The notes beneath the pieces are model-generated. The model saw only the letters and a program-made list of their open reading frames with translations. It searched no databases and had not been told where the DNA came from. Both the position numbers and the translations under genes were made by a program. A stretch of DNA of 9,288 nt from Gallispira sp964526435 (GTDB lineage: Bacteria; Bacillota; Clostridia; Lachnospirales; CAG-274): the NCBI GenBank assembly GCA_964526435.1, contig CAZGIC010000090.1:1-9288 (forward strand), given 5' to 3'. The first letter of the stretch is position 1. The number at the start of each line of letters is the position of its first letter. Of this stretch, positions 1 through 6,015 are shown one piece after another.

Positions 1-707
1 AACCCCCTTAATTTTTTAAGTATCTTTTTTTCAAGGCGTGAAACCTGCACCTGAGAAACCCCAATTTTTTTAGCCACATCACTCTGAGTAAGCTCCTCCA
101 TATACCTCATATTCACGATCATTCTTTCCCTTTCCTCAAGATTATTAATTGCCCCCTTAAGCATAATATTATTTACAATTTCGTCGCTTTTGTCCTCCAC
201 AGCCGTAATCGTATCAATTACATTCATTTCCTTCCCTTTTTCACTTTCAATTTTTCTGTCTATAGAGTCCACATCTCTTACGGAATCAAGGGCAGTAATA
301 AGAGTTTCCCTGTCAATATTTATATAATTTGCAATTTCCTCAATTGCAGGTTCCCTGTCATATTCAATTCTCAAAACTTCTCTTGCCTTTAATGCCTTAT
401 ATGCCGTTTCCTTTAGTCCCCGGCTTATTTTTATAATTCCGTCATCTCTTAAAAATCTTTTAATTTCTCCCATGATCATAGGAACAGCATAAGTTGAAAA
501 TTTAACATCATACTCAAAATTAAATTTTTTTACAGCCTTAACAAGTCCCATTGACCCCAGCTGAAACAAATCATCACTTTCAATATTTCTCCCCTTAAAT
601 TTTTTAACAACACTCCACACCAGCCCCATATTTTCATTTATTATACATTCAAAGGCATCTTTATCGCCCTTCTGTGCCTTCTCAATTAAATTATGTATTC
701 TGTCCAT
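1..707 (-). CDS. sigF: RNA polymerase sporulation sigma factor F (3' end cut by window edge)
   Basis: Forespore-specific sigma factor that directs the first compartment-specific transcription after asymmetric division. The 235 residues visible start with MDRIHNLIEKAQKGDKDAFE. Region 2 contains DDLFQLGSMGLVKAVKKF (about 45-62) and FSTYAVPMIMGEIKRFLRDD (about 70-89), the core-binding and -10-recognising helices. RDDGIIKISRGLKE (87-100) is the sigma-F/G/B-type region leading into region 3. Region 4 carries the -35-binding helix-turn-helix ELTQSDVAKKIGVSQVQVSR (205-224), followed by LEKKILKKLRG at the edge. Bacillus SigF has 255 residues, so only about 10-20 are likely missing. The start lies 2 nt after the spoIIAB stop. 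The nearest Shine-Dalgarno-like run, AAGGA (724-720), is about 12 nt away, so translation may depend on coupling to spoIIAB. SigB and SigG are relatives, but the spoIIAA-spoIIAB context settles the assignment. Confidence 0.96.
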   Translation of the reverse strand, partial: MDRIHNLIEKAQKGDKDAFECIINENMGLVWSVVKKFKGRNIESDDLFQLGSMGLVKAVKKFNFEYDVKFSTYAVPMIMGEIKRFLRDDGIIKISRGLKETAYKALKAREVLRIEYDREPAIEEIANYINIDRETLITALDSVRDVDSIDRKIESEKGKEMNVIDTITAVEDKSDEIVNNIMLKGAINNLEERERMIVNMRYMEELTQSDVAKKIGVSQVQVSRLEKKILKKLRG

Positions 708-709
708 AC

Positions 710-1123
710 TTAAACCAAGTCCTTGTACATAATTACTTTAGTTCCCTCTCCCACACGGGACTCCACTTCAATTTTATCCATAAAGCTTTCCATTACAGAA
801 AATCCAAGCCCCGAACGTTCACACTGAGGTTTTGAAGTATACATAGGCTCTCTTGCCTTATTTATATCCTCAATTCCTCTGCCGAAATCCTCTATAGTTA
901 TTTTCACCTTTCTTCCCTCTGCCTGACAGCTTAGTTCTATTGTTCCCTCTCCCTCCTCATAACCATGAATTATTGAATTTGTCACAGCTTCCGAAACAGC
1001 CATTTTTATATCTTCAATATCGTTCAGAGCAGGATTAAGATACAAAAGAAAGCCCGAAACAGCAAGTCTTGCAAAACTTTCATTTTCAGAAACAGCATCA
1101 AATATAATTTTCATTTTATTCAT
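710..1123 (-). CDS. spoIIAB: Anti-sigma F factor, serine kinase SpoIIAB
   Basis: GHKL-fold protein kinase that binds and holds sigma F and phosphorylates SpoIIAA; it acts in the cytoplasm around septation. At 137 residues it is close to Bacillus SpoIIAB (146). The N-box is SEAVTNSIIHGYEE (44-57, with E45 and N49 for Mg/ATP). The next ATP-binding motif is IEDFGRGIED (77-86), then SGLGFSVMESFMD (104-116) and GEGT (125-128). The start is placed at MNKMKIIF rather than ten codons upstream. GGAGG lies 7 nt before this ATG, and the family begins at this point. The ATG overlaps the spoIIAA stop by 8 nt (ATGAATAA), a classic translational-coupling arrangement that keeps kinase and antagonist in balance. 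The stop sits 2 nt before sigF. Confidence 0.96.
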   Translation of the reverse strand: MNKMKIIFDAVSENESFARLAVSGFLLYLNPALNDIEDIKMAVSEAVTNSIIHGYEEGEGTIELSCQAEGRKVKITIEDFGRGIEDINKAREPMYTSKPQCERSGLGFSVMESFMDKIEVESRVGEGTKVIMYKDLV

Positions 1124-1460
1124 TACAGTTCCTCCATTCAGCAAGAGCGTCATTTACCGTATCAAATTTTTTAATTATTTTATATAACCCTGATAAATTA
1201 AAAATACGCTCCATATTCCCCTTTATCCCTGTCAGTGCTATTTTCCCTCTTCTCTCTTCAATTTCTTTGTATCTGCCCAGTATCATACCTATACCCGAGC
1301 TGTCCATAAACTCAACATTGCTCAGATCTATTATCATTTTATTTACATATCTGTTAGTATTCATATAAATCTTTCTTTTAATTATTTCACTTGTATGATG
1401 ATCAATATCCCCCTCAAGCTCAATAACATATACATCGTCATAATATCTGCATTTTATCAT
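1116..1460 (-). CDS. spoIIAA: Anti-sigma F factor antagonist SpoIIAA (STAS domain)
   Basis: Anti-anti-sigma factor. In its unphosphorylated form it binds SpoIIAB and frees sigma F; SpoIIAB inactivates it by phosphorylation, and the SpoIIE phosphatase (not in this window) restores it. The 114 residues span a single STAS domain. The signature FMDSSGIGMILGRYK occupies 51-65; by analogy with Bacillus Ser58, the phosphorylated residue is the second serine, S55. The start is supported by GGGAGG 6 nt upstream of the ATG. It is the first gene of a three-gene operon (spoIIAA-spoIIAB-sigF) and overlaps spoIIAB by 8 nt. The upstream DNA is shared with divergent lexA. Length, order and motif all match the family, so alternatives such as RsbV-type STAS proteins are unlikely. 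Confidence 0.96.
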   Translation of the reverse strand: MIKCRYYDDVYVIELEGDIDHHTSEIIKRKIYMNTNRYVNKMIIDLSNVEFMDSSGIGMILGRYKEIEERRGKIALTGIKGNMERIFNLSGLYKIIKKFDTVNDALAEWRNCNE

Positions 1461-1508
1461 AATATGCCTCCCGTATTTTTTTATAACTTAATTTTAAATC
1501 CTGTACAT

Positions 1509-1536
1509 ATTATATGCAATAATTTTTTTCAAACAA
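1509..1536 (-). promoter_or_regulatory. Candidate spoIIA operon promoter
   Basis: On the minus strand a perfect TATAAT (1514-1509) lies 16 nt downstream of TTGTTT (1536-1531), a half-matching sigma-A -35. The predicted start is about 1502, leaving a leader of about 40 nt to spoIIAA. In Bacillus this operon uses sigma H with Spo0A. Here an AGGAAAT (1563-1557) followed 13 nt later by AGATAAT (1543-1537) is a weak alternative sigma-H-like pair with a mismatch in the -10 core. Which one is real cannot be decided by eye. Confidence 0.4.
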
Positions 1537-1551
1537 ATTATCTAAAAACCC

Positions 1552-1579
1552 TTTACATTTCCTCAAAATATGTTAAAAT
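1552..1579 (+). promoter_or_regulatory. Probable sigma-A promoter of lexA
   Basis: TTTACA (1552-1557), a 16-nt spacer and TAAAAT (1574-1579) preceded by TG one base upstream (1571-1572) form an extended -10 promoter. The predicted start is about 1586, giving a leader of about 27 nt to the lexA ATG. It overlaps the control DNA of the divergent spoIIA operon. No clear GAAC-N4-GTTC-type SOS box is seen on or near it. Confidence 0.55.
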
Positions 1580-1612
1580 ATTGTTAGAATAAAATTTCGA
1601 AAGGTTGATATT

Positions 1613-2236
1613 ATGCATGAACTGACTGAAATGCAATCAAAAATTTATGAATATATTAAAAGCGAAATAAAAAAAGGTGTCACACCTTCCATAAGAGAAA
1701 TATGCAAAGCTGTAGGGCTTTCATCAACATCATCTATTCACTATCACCTTGATAATCTTGAACAGATGGGTTATATTTCACGCCCCAAATCCAAAAAAAG
1801 ATGTATAGAAATTCTTGAAAATGATTTTTATATGGATAGTGTGCTTTCTGCAAACACCCCCGAATACAGCAATGTACCTATTTTGGGCACAGTTGCGGCA
1901 GGTATGCCTGTTTATGCCGATGAAAATATAGAGGGCTATTTCCCCGTTCCCACAACATACCTTACCAATGACAAGTCATTTATGCTCAGAATAAAGGGTA
2001 ACAGCATGATAAACGCAGGTATACTCAACAACGACCTTGTTCTTGTTAAGGAAACACCTTATGCAAAAAACGGAGAAATAATAATTGCATTAATAGATGA
2101 CTCTGCCACATGCAAAACATTCTATAAGGAAGACGAATACATTCGCCTTCAGCCGGAAAACGAGGATTATGAACCAATATATGTAAAGGACTGCAAAATC
2201 ATAGGAAAAGTAATAGGTTTGTTCAGGAGCTATTGA
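1613..2236 (+). CDS. lexA: LexA repressor, SOS regulator with self-cleavage domain
   Basis: Transcriptional repressor of DNA-damage genes; RecA filaments trigger its autocleavage. At 207 residues it has the usual length. The N-terminal winged helix (about 1-65) contains PSIREICKAVGLSSTSSIHY (25-44) as the helix-turn-helix and NLEQMGYISRPKSKKR after it. The S24-type peptidase domain (about 87-207) holds the cleavage site in GTVAAGMP (A96-G97), the catalytic serine S131 in RIKGNSM, and the catalytic lysine K168 in ATCKTF. The usual family motif there is ATVK, so the cysteine is a mild variation next to the lysine. The start is supported by AAAGG about 8 nt upstream. It is the first gene of a pair with the downstream exonuclease, whose ribosome binding site lies inside its last codons. 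It is divergent from spoIIAA. Confidence 0.95.
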   Translation: MHELTEMQSKIYEYIKSEIKKGVTPSIREICKAVGLSSTSSIHYHLDNLEQMGYISRPKSKKRCIEILENDFYMDSVLSANTPEYSNVPILGTVAAGMPVYADENIEGYFPVPTTYLTNDKSFMLRIKGNSMINAGILNNDLVLVKETPYAKNGEIIIALIDDSATCKTFYKEDEYIRLQPENEDYEPIYVKDCKIIGKVIGLFRSY

Positions 2237-2237
2237 T

Positions 2238-2900
2238 ATGGATAACTTTTTAAACTACTTGATTAAAAAATCCGATTTAAATAACAACGAATACTTTAAT
2301 TATAAAAAAACAAAACCTGTAAAAGAAGAAAAGAGCACTCCCCTTACATATACCAAAATACTTGAACCTACACCTGAAGATTATGTTGTATTCGATTTTG
2401 AAACAACGGGCATGAAACCGGGCGTCAGCTCCATTATTGAAATCGGTGCCGTCAAAGTCAGAAAGGGCAGTATTGACGGTGTATTCAATACTCTCATTGA
2501 TCCCGAACAATATATACCCGGTTATATTTCAAACATAACCCATATAACAAATCAAATGGTAGCAGGCAAAAGAACAATAAAGGAAATACTTCCTGAATTT
2601 GTAAGCTTTATAGGCGATCTCCCCCTTGTTGCCCACAACGCAAAGTTTGATATGTCTTTTCTTCTGGCAGATGCAAATAAACAGAATATTGATATTAAAA
2701 ATTCCGTTCTTGACACTCTCTGGCTCAGCAGAAAATTCAACAAGGAATGTGCAAAGCATAATCTGGCTTATCTTACAGAGTTTTTTAATATTAACCTTAA
2801 AAATGCCCACAGAGCTTATTTTGATGCCCTTGCAACAAATGAACTCTATAAAATAATTCAAAAGAAATATTACTCACAGCTTGAAATCAGCAATTCATAA
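2238..2900 (+). CDS. DEDDh 3'-5' exonuclease (DnaQ/PolC-epsilon-like), stand-alone
   Basis: Predicted DNA 3'-5' exonuclease of the DnaQ/RNase T fold, 220 residues, with no polymerase domain attached. All five catalytic residues are visible: D53 and E55 in VVFDFETTG, D138 in VAHNAKFDMSF, and H191 plus D196 in NAHRAYFDALAT. The spacing is that of PolC-type proofreading domains. Residues 1-45 precede the domain and are polar and lysine-rich with no recognised motif. The ATG is one base after the lexA stop, with AGGAG at 2225-2229 inside lexA, so the two genes are very likely cotranscribed and translationally coupled. That context suggests an SOS-inducible repair or proofreading role; this is inference. 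The stop codon is immediately followed by an assembly gap, so any further operon gene is lost. Confidence 0.88.
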   Translation: MDNFLNYLIKKSDLNNNEYFNYKKTKPVKEEKSTPLTYTKILEPTPEDYVVFDFETTGMKPGVSSIIEIGAVKVRKGSIDGVFNTLIDPEQYIPGYISNITHITNQMVAGKRTIKEILPEFVSFIGDLPLVAHNAKFDMSFLLADANKQNIDIKNSVLDTLWLSRKFNKECAKHNLAYLTEFFNINLKNAHRAYFDALATNELYKIIQKKYYSQLEISNS

Positions 2901-3000
2901 NNNNNNNNNNNNNNNNNNNNNNNNNNNNNNNNNNNNNNNNNNNNNNNNNNNNNNNNNNNNNNNNNNNNNNNNNNNNNNNNNNNNNNNNNNNNNNNNNNNN
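2901..3000. other. Assembly gap (100 N)
   Basis: Exactly 100 undetermined bases begin directly after the exonuclease stop codon. A round 100 usually marks a scaffold join of unknown size. Gene adjacency, operon extent and intergenic length across this point should not be trusted. Confidence 0.97.
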
Positions 3001-3206
3001 TTATCAATCGCCCTGTTTTTTTGAAATCTTTCCACTTTTAAAACCCCTGTAATCAAAAAATTATACATATTACAGAAAATCTTTCACCTCCAAATATATA
3101 TATTTCATTAAATTTATTTAAAATCCGTGTATATATTAAACTTTTTTGTTGATATTCACTGATTTTTAATATATAATATTATTAGTAATTAAAAGGAGGC
3201 TGAATT
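3001..3206. other. AT-rich intergenic region between gap and kdgK
   Basis: Together with the N gap this makes just over 300 bases without a firm gene. The right half holds the kdgK promoter and ribosome binding site. The left half has, on the minus strand, a strong GGAGG (3091-3087), a 7-bp inverted repeat CTGTAAT/ATTACAG (3047-3053 and 3069-3075), and an open frame that starts at a GTG at 3035 with AGGGG 8 nt upstream and runs into the gap. The frame gives VERFQKNRAID. This may be the 5' end of a divergent gene lost in the gap, but only 11 codons are visible. I recognise no RNA gene here. Confidence 0.5.
3149..3177 (+). promoter_or_regulatory. Sigma-A promoter of kdgK
   Basis: TTGATA (3149-3154), a 17-nt spacer and a perfect TATAAT (3172-3177) form a near-consensus promoter. 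The expected start is about 3184, followed by AAGGAGG (3193-3199) 7 nt before the kdgK ATG. The leader is only about 23 nt, which leaves no room for a riboswitch. Confidence 0.8.
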
Positions 3207-4295
3207 ATGGATCATTTTAATCCTATTTTAAAGGGCAGCAACAGCCCAAAGAAATTTTTTACTATCGGTGAGATTATGCTCAGACTTACTCCGCCGAATT
3301 ATGATAAAATCCGTATTGCCACAAGTTTTGAAGCAAGTTATGGCGGAAGTGAGGCAAATATTGCCCTTGCTCTTGCAAACCTGGGCATTGACTCTACATT
3401 CTTCACTGTAGTACCCAACAACTCCCTTGGCAAAAGTGCTATACGTCTTTTAAGAAGCAATGATGTACACTGCTCACCGGTTATATTAAGTACCCCTGAA
3501 GAAACCCCTACCCATCGTCTCGGCAGTTACTATCTTGAAACAGGCTATGGCATAAGAGCAAGCAAAGTTACATACGACCGCAAACACTCAGCTATAACAG
3601 AGTATGATTTCAAAAAACTTGATTTAGACCAGCTTTTAGACGACTATGACTGGCTCCATTTAAGCGGCATTACTCCTGCACTTGGTGCAAACTGTGCCGA
3701 TTTAATACTTGATGCCCTTAAAGTTGCCAGAGAAAAAGGCATGACAGTAAGCTTTGACGGTAATTTCCGCAGTGCATTGTGGTCATGGGAAGAGGCAAGA
3801 GATTTTTGTACTCAATGTCTGCCTTATGTAGATGTACTTCTTGGCATTGAACCATATCATTTATGGAAAGATGATGAGGATCACAGCAAAGGCGATTATA
3901 AGGATGATATTCCTTATCACCCAAGTTATGAACAGCAGGATGAAATATTCAAAAGATTTATTGAAAAATATCCTAATATTAAATGTATTGCCCGTCACGT
4001 TCGTTATGCCCACAGCGGAAGCGAAAACAGCCTGAAGGCATATATGTGGTATGACAATCACACATTTGAAAGTAAAATGTTTACATTTACGATCCTTGAC
4101 CGTGTAGGCGGCGGAGATGCCTTTGCCAGCGGATTGATTTATGCTATGATGAATAATTACAAACCTATGGATATGATCAATTTTGCCGTTGCAAGCAGTG
4201 CCCTTAAACACACTATCCACGGCGACGCAAATATTACAGATGATGTTCAGATCATACGTAATCTTATGAATATGAATTTTGATATTAAAAGATAA
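3207..4295 (+). CDS. kdgK: PfkB-family sugar kinase, probable 2-dehydro-3-deoxygluconokinase
   Basis: Ribokinase-fold cytoplasmic kinase. The best guess is phosphorylation of 2-keto-3-deoxygluconate to KDPG in uronate/pectin catabolism or an Entner-Doudoroff-type route. The first PfkB signature is YGGSEANIALALANLG (45-60). SFDGNFRSALW (182-192) matches the KDG-kinase SFDxNxRxxLW pattern. The second signature is ILDRVGGGDAFASGLIY (296-312), with catalytic base D304 and the anion hole GGGD. ALKHTIHGD (332-340) near the C-terminus is also typical. At 362 residues it is somewhat longer than many family members (around 310-345). The start is fixed by a strong AAGGAGG 7 nt upstream. It stands alone with its own promoter and terminator, and no KDPG aldolase or uronate gene is visible. 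Fructokinase or another PfkB sugar kinase is the alternative. Confidence 0.8.
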   Translation: MDHFNPILKGSNSPKKFFTIGEIMLRLTPPNYDKIRIATSFEASYGGSEANIALALANLGIDSTFFTVVPNNSLGKSAIRLLRSNDVHCSPVILSTPEETPTHRLGSYYLETGYGIRASKVTYDRKHSAITEYDFKKLDLDQLLDDYDWLHLSGITPALGANCADLILDALKVAREKGMTVSFDGNFRSALWSWEEARDFCTQCLPYVDVLLGIEPYHLWKDDEDHSKGDYKDDIPYHPSYEQQDEIFKRFIEKYPNIKCIARHVRYAHSGSENSLKAYMWYDNHTFESKMFTFTILDRVGGGDAFASGLIYAMMNNYKPMDMINFAVASSALKHTIHGDANITDDVQIIRNLMNMNFDIKR

Positions 4296-4302
4296 TACAT
4301 AA

Positions 4303-4342
4303 AAAAACGACAATCTTTGAATATTCAAAGATTGTCGTTTTT
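4303..4342. terminator. Bidirectional intrinsic terminator between kdgK and the ABC operon
   Basis: A perfect palindrome with 20-bp arms centred between 4322 and 4323. The arms begin AAAAACGACAATC and end GATTGTCGTTTTT. On the plus strand the hairpin ends in a T run just after the kdgK stop. On the minus strand the A run at 4301-4307 becomes a T run after the ATPase stop. It serves the two convergent genes. Confidence 0.92.
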
Positions 4343-4356
4343 CTTTAATTATATTA

Positions 4357-5136
4357 TTACAATGAATTTCCTCTCTCAAGACTTATCCTGTTAAACACAT
4401 CAAGAAGGTCATCTGTTTTTGCATTTTTCTTTTCTTCTTCATTCAAATCCATAACAGTTTTCCCTTCATGCATCATAACAAGTCTGTTGCCGTACTTAAG
4501 GGCATACATAAGATTATGAGTCACCATTATAGTAGTAAGTTTCTTTTCTTTTACAACCTTGTCTGTAAGCTCCATAATAATTTCCGCAGTTTTGGGATCA
4601 AGGGCCGCAGTGTGTTCATCAAGTATAAGAATGTCAATAGGAGTCATTACAGACATGAGCAGAGCCATAGCCTGTCTTTGTCCCCCTGAAAGCAGTCCCA
4701 CCTGTACACCAAGCTTATCCTCAAGACCCAGATTAAGCTGGGAAAGAAGTTCCTTATAGTAATTTATTCTTTTTCTGTTTGTTCCCATTGTAAGTCCGAA
4801 AAGCTTACCCTTATTATCTGCAAGGGACATATTTTCAAGAATTGTCATTGAAGAGCAGGTACCCATAGCCGGGTTCTGATAAACTCTGCCTATTTTCCTG
4901 TATCTTTTATACTCTTTCATTTTCACAATAGAACTGCCGTTTATTGTAATATCTCCGCCGTCCACAGGCACAGAACCGCATATCATATTAAGCATTGTTG
5001 TTTTTCCTGAACCGTTGCTTCCCACAATACTTATAAAATCATTTTCTTTTACTTCAAAATTAAAGTTATTAAAAAGCTGGGTTTCATTTACAGTCCCTTT
5101 GTTATATATCTTATCAATATTACTTAATTTAATCAT
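4357..5136 (-). CDS. ABC importer ATPase, TrpXYZ / PhnK-like (COG1101-type)
   Basis: Nucleotide-binding subunit that powers the importer encoded upstream; 259 residues, on the cytoplasmic face of the membrane. Walker A is VGSNGSGKTT (38-47), the Q-loop is RVYQNPAMG (84-92), the signature is LSGGQRQ (149-155), Walker B is ILILDEHTAALDP (169-181, catalytic E174), and the switch histidine is H207 in MVTHNLM. The LDEHTAALDP wording is characteristic of ATPases paired with PF04392-type binding proteins. The start is placed at MIKLSNIDKIYNKG, not 22 codons upstream. GGAGG lies 8 nt before this ATG, and the extra residues would be read from the permease overlap. The start overlaps the permease stop by 8 nt, so translation is probably coupled. 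It is the last gene of the operon and is followed by the bidirectional terminator. Confidence 0.9.
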   Translation of the reverse strand: MIKLSNIDKIYNKGTVNETQLFNNFNFEVKENDFISIVGSNGSGKTTMLNMICGSVPVDGGDITINGSSIVKMKEYKRYRKIGRVYQNPAMGTCSSMTILENMSLADNKGKLFGLTMGTNRKRINYYKELLSQLNLGLEDKLGVQVGLLSGGQRQAMALLMSVMTPIDILILDEHTAALDPKTAEIIMELTDKVVKEKKLTTIMVTHNLMYALKYGNRLVMMHEGKTVMDLNEEEKKNAKTDDLLDVFNRISLERGNSL

Positions 5137-6001
5137 TGTCCGCACCTCCCTTTTTAAAGCTGCTGACAATAAGTATAATAAGGAAAAGAGCACCTGTAAC
5201 AAGTTTCATATCTATAGCCTGCAAACCCAGTGAAATAGCAATTGCAACACATGCCTTATAAACCACAGAACCAATAATTACAGCAGTTGTAGCCTTTAAA
5301 AAACTCAATTTTCCAAAAACATTAATGCCTATAATTACGGAAGCAAGACCTATAACCATAGTGCCTGTACCCATTGAAACGTCAAAAAATCTCTGCTGCT
5401 GACACATTACACAGCCTGCAAGGGCAACAAGGGCATTTGCTATAACAAGACCTATTATTTTAACAACGCCCTTATCCTTTGCAAGAGAAGTGACAACAGT
5501 TTCATTGTTTCCCACAGCTCTCAGCAGATAGCCTGACTTTGTCTTTAAATACAGATCCATAGCAATCTTGCATATAATTGCAATAACAAATATTACTATA
5601 ACAGTGTTGTAATTCCCTGCAATATTTTTAATAGGAGAAAGAGTAAATATTGTTTCATCACTGAAAATAGGCACATTTGCCTGCCCTCCTGTAATATGCA
5701 GATTTATTGAATACAGCATTGTCATTACAATAATACCTGAAAGAAGATCTCTTACCTTAAACTTAACATGTATTATACCTGTCACAAATCCCGAAATTCC
5801 ACCCGCTATAAAAGCAGCCGGAAGAGTTAAGTAAGGATTTATACCTGCCTTTATCATTACAACGCAGACAGCAGCCCCCAAAGGAAAACTGCTGTCAACT
5901 GTAAGATCAGGAAAATCAAGTATTTTATAAGTTATGTATATTCCAAGAGCAAGCATTGCATATATAAATCCCTGCTCCAATACGCTTAATAATAAAGCCA
6001 T
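5129..6001 (-). CDS. ABC importer permease, BPD_transp_2 / TrpY-like
   Basis: Membrane subunit that forms the substrate channel. The 290 residues are mostly hydrophobic with about eight membrane segments, judged by eye at roughly 5-28, 38-56, 58-78, 86-104, 130-150, 184-205, 212-232, 236-258 and 264-283 (one of these may not cross). LRAVGNNETVVTSLAKDKG (about 167-185), between membrane segments, is the coupling loop typical of branched-chain-type permeases. The motif ITYKILDFPDLTVDSSFPLGA near the N-terminus is typical of the COG4120 group. AAGGAG lies 7 nt upstream of the ATG. It sits between the binding protein (14-nt gap) and the ATPase (8-nt overlap). A single permease gene implies a homodimeric channel. 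Confidence 0.9.
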   Translation of the reverse strand: MALLLSVLEQGFIYAMLALGIYITYKILDFPDLTVDSSFPLGAAVCVVMIKAGINPYLTLPAAFIAGGISGFVTGIIHVKFKVRDLLSGIIVMTMLYSINLHITGGQANVPIFSDETIFTLSPIKNIAGNYNTVIVIFVIAIICKIAMDLYLKTKSGYLLRAVGNNETVVTSLAKDKGVVKIIGLVIANALVALAGCVMCQQQRFFDVSMGTGTMVIGLASVIIGINVFGKLSFLKATTAVIIGSVVYKACVAIAISLGLQAIDMKLVTGALFLIILIVSSFKKGGADND

Positions 6002-6015
6002 ATTAATTCTCCTTA

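Noticed and set aside
1395..1592. Plus-strand frame of 65 codons across the spoIIAA start and intergenic region
   Set aside because: It is antisense to spoIIAA and its promoter region, has no ribosome binding site, and its translation is low-complexity and unlike a protein.
2529..2861. Minus-strand frame of 110 codons inside the exonuclease gene
   Set aside because: The opposite strand encodes a complete DEDDh catalytic set; the antisense translation is cysteine- and isoleucine-rich noise without a start signal.
3047..3075. Inverted repeat CTGTAAT/ATTACAG with a 15-base loop as a terminator
   Set aside because: The stem is AT-rich and only 7 bp with no T run; at most a weak operator, not a terminator.
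3861..4379. Minus-strand frame of 172 codons under kdgK
   Set aside because: It crosses the bidirectional terminator and is antisense to the conserved C-terminal half of the kinase; no ribosome binding site.
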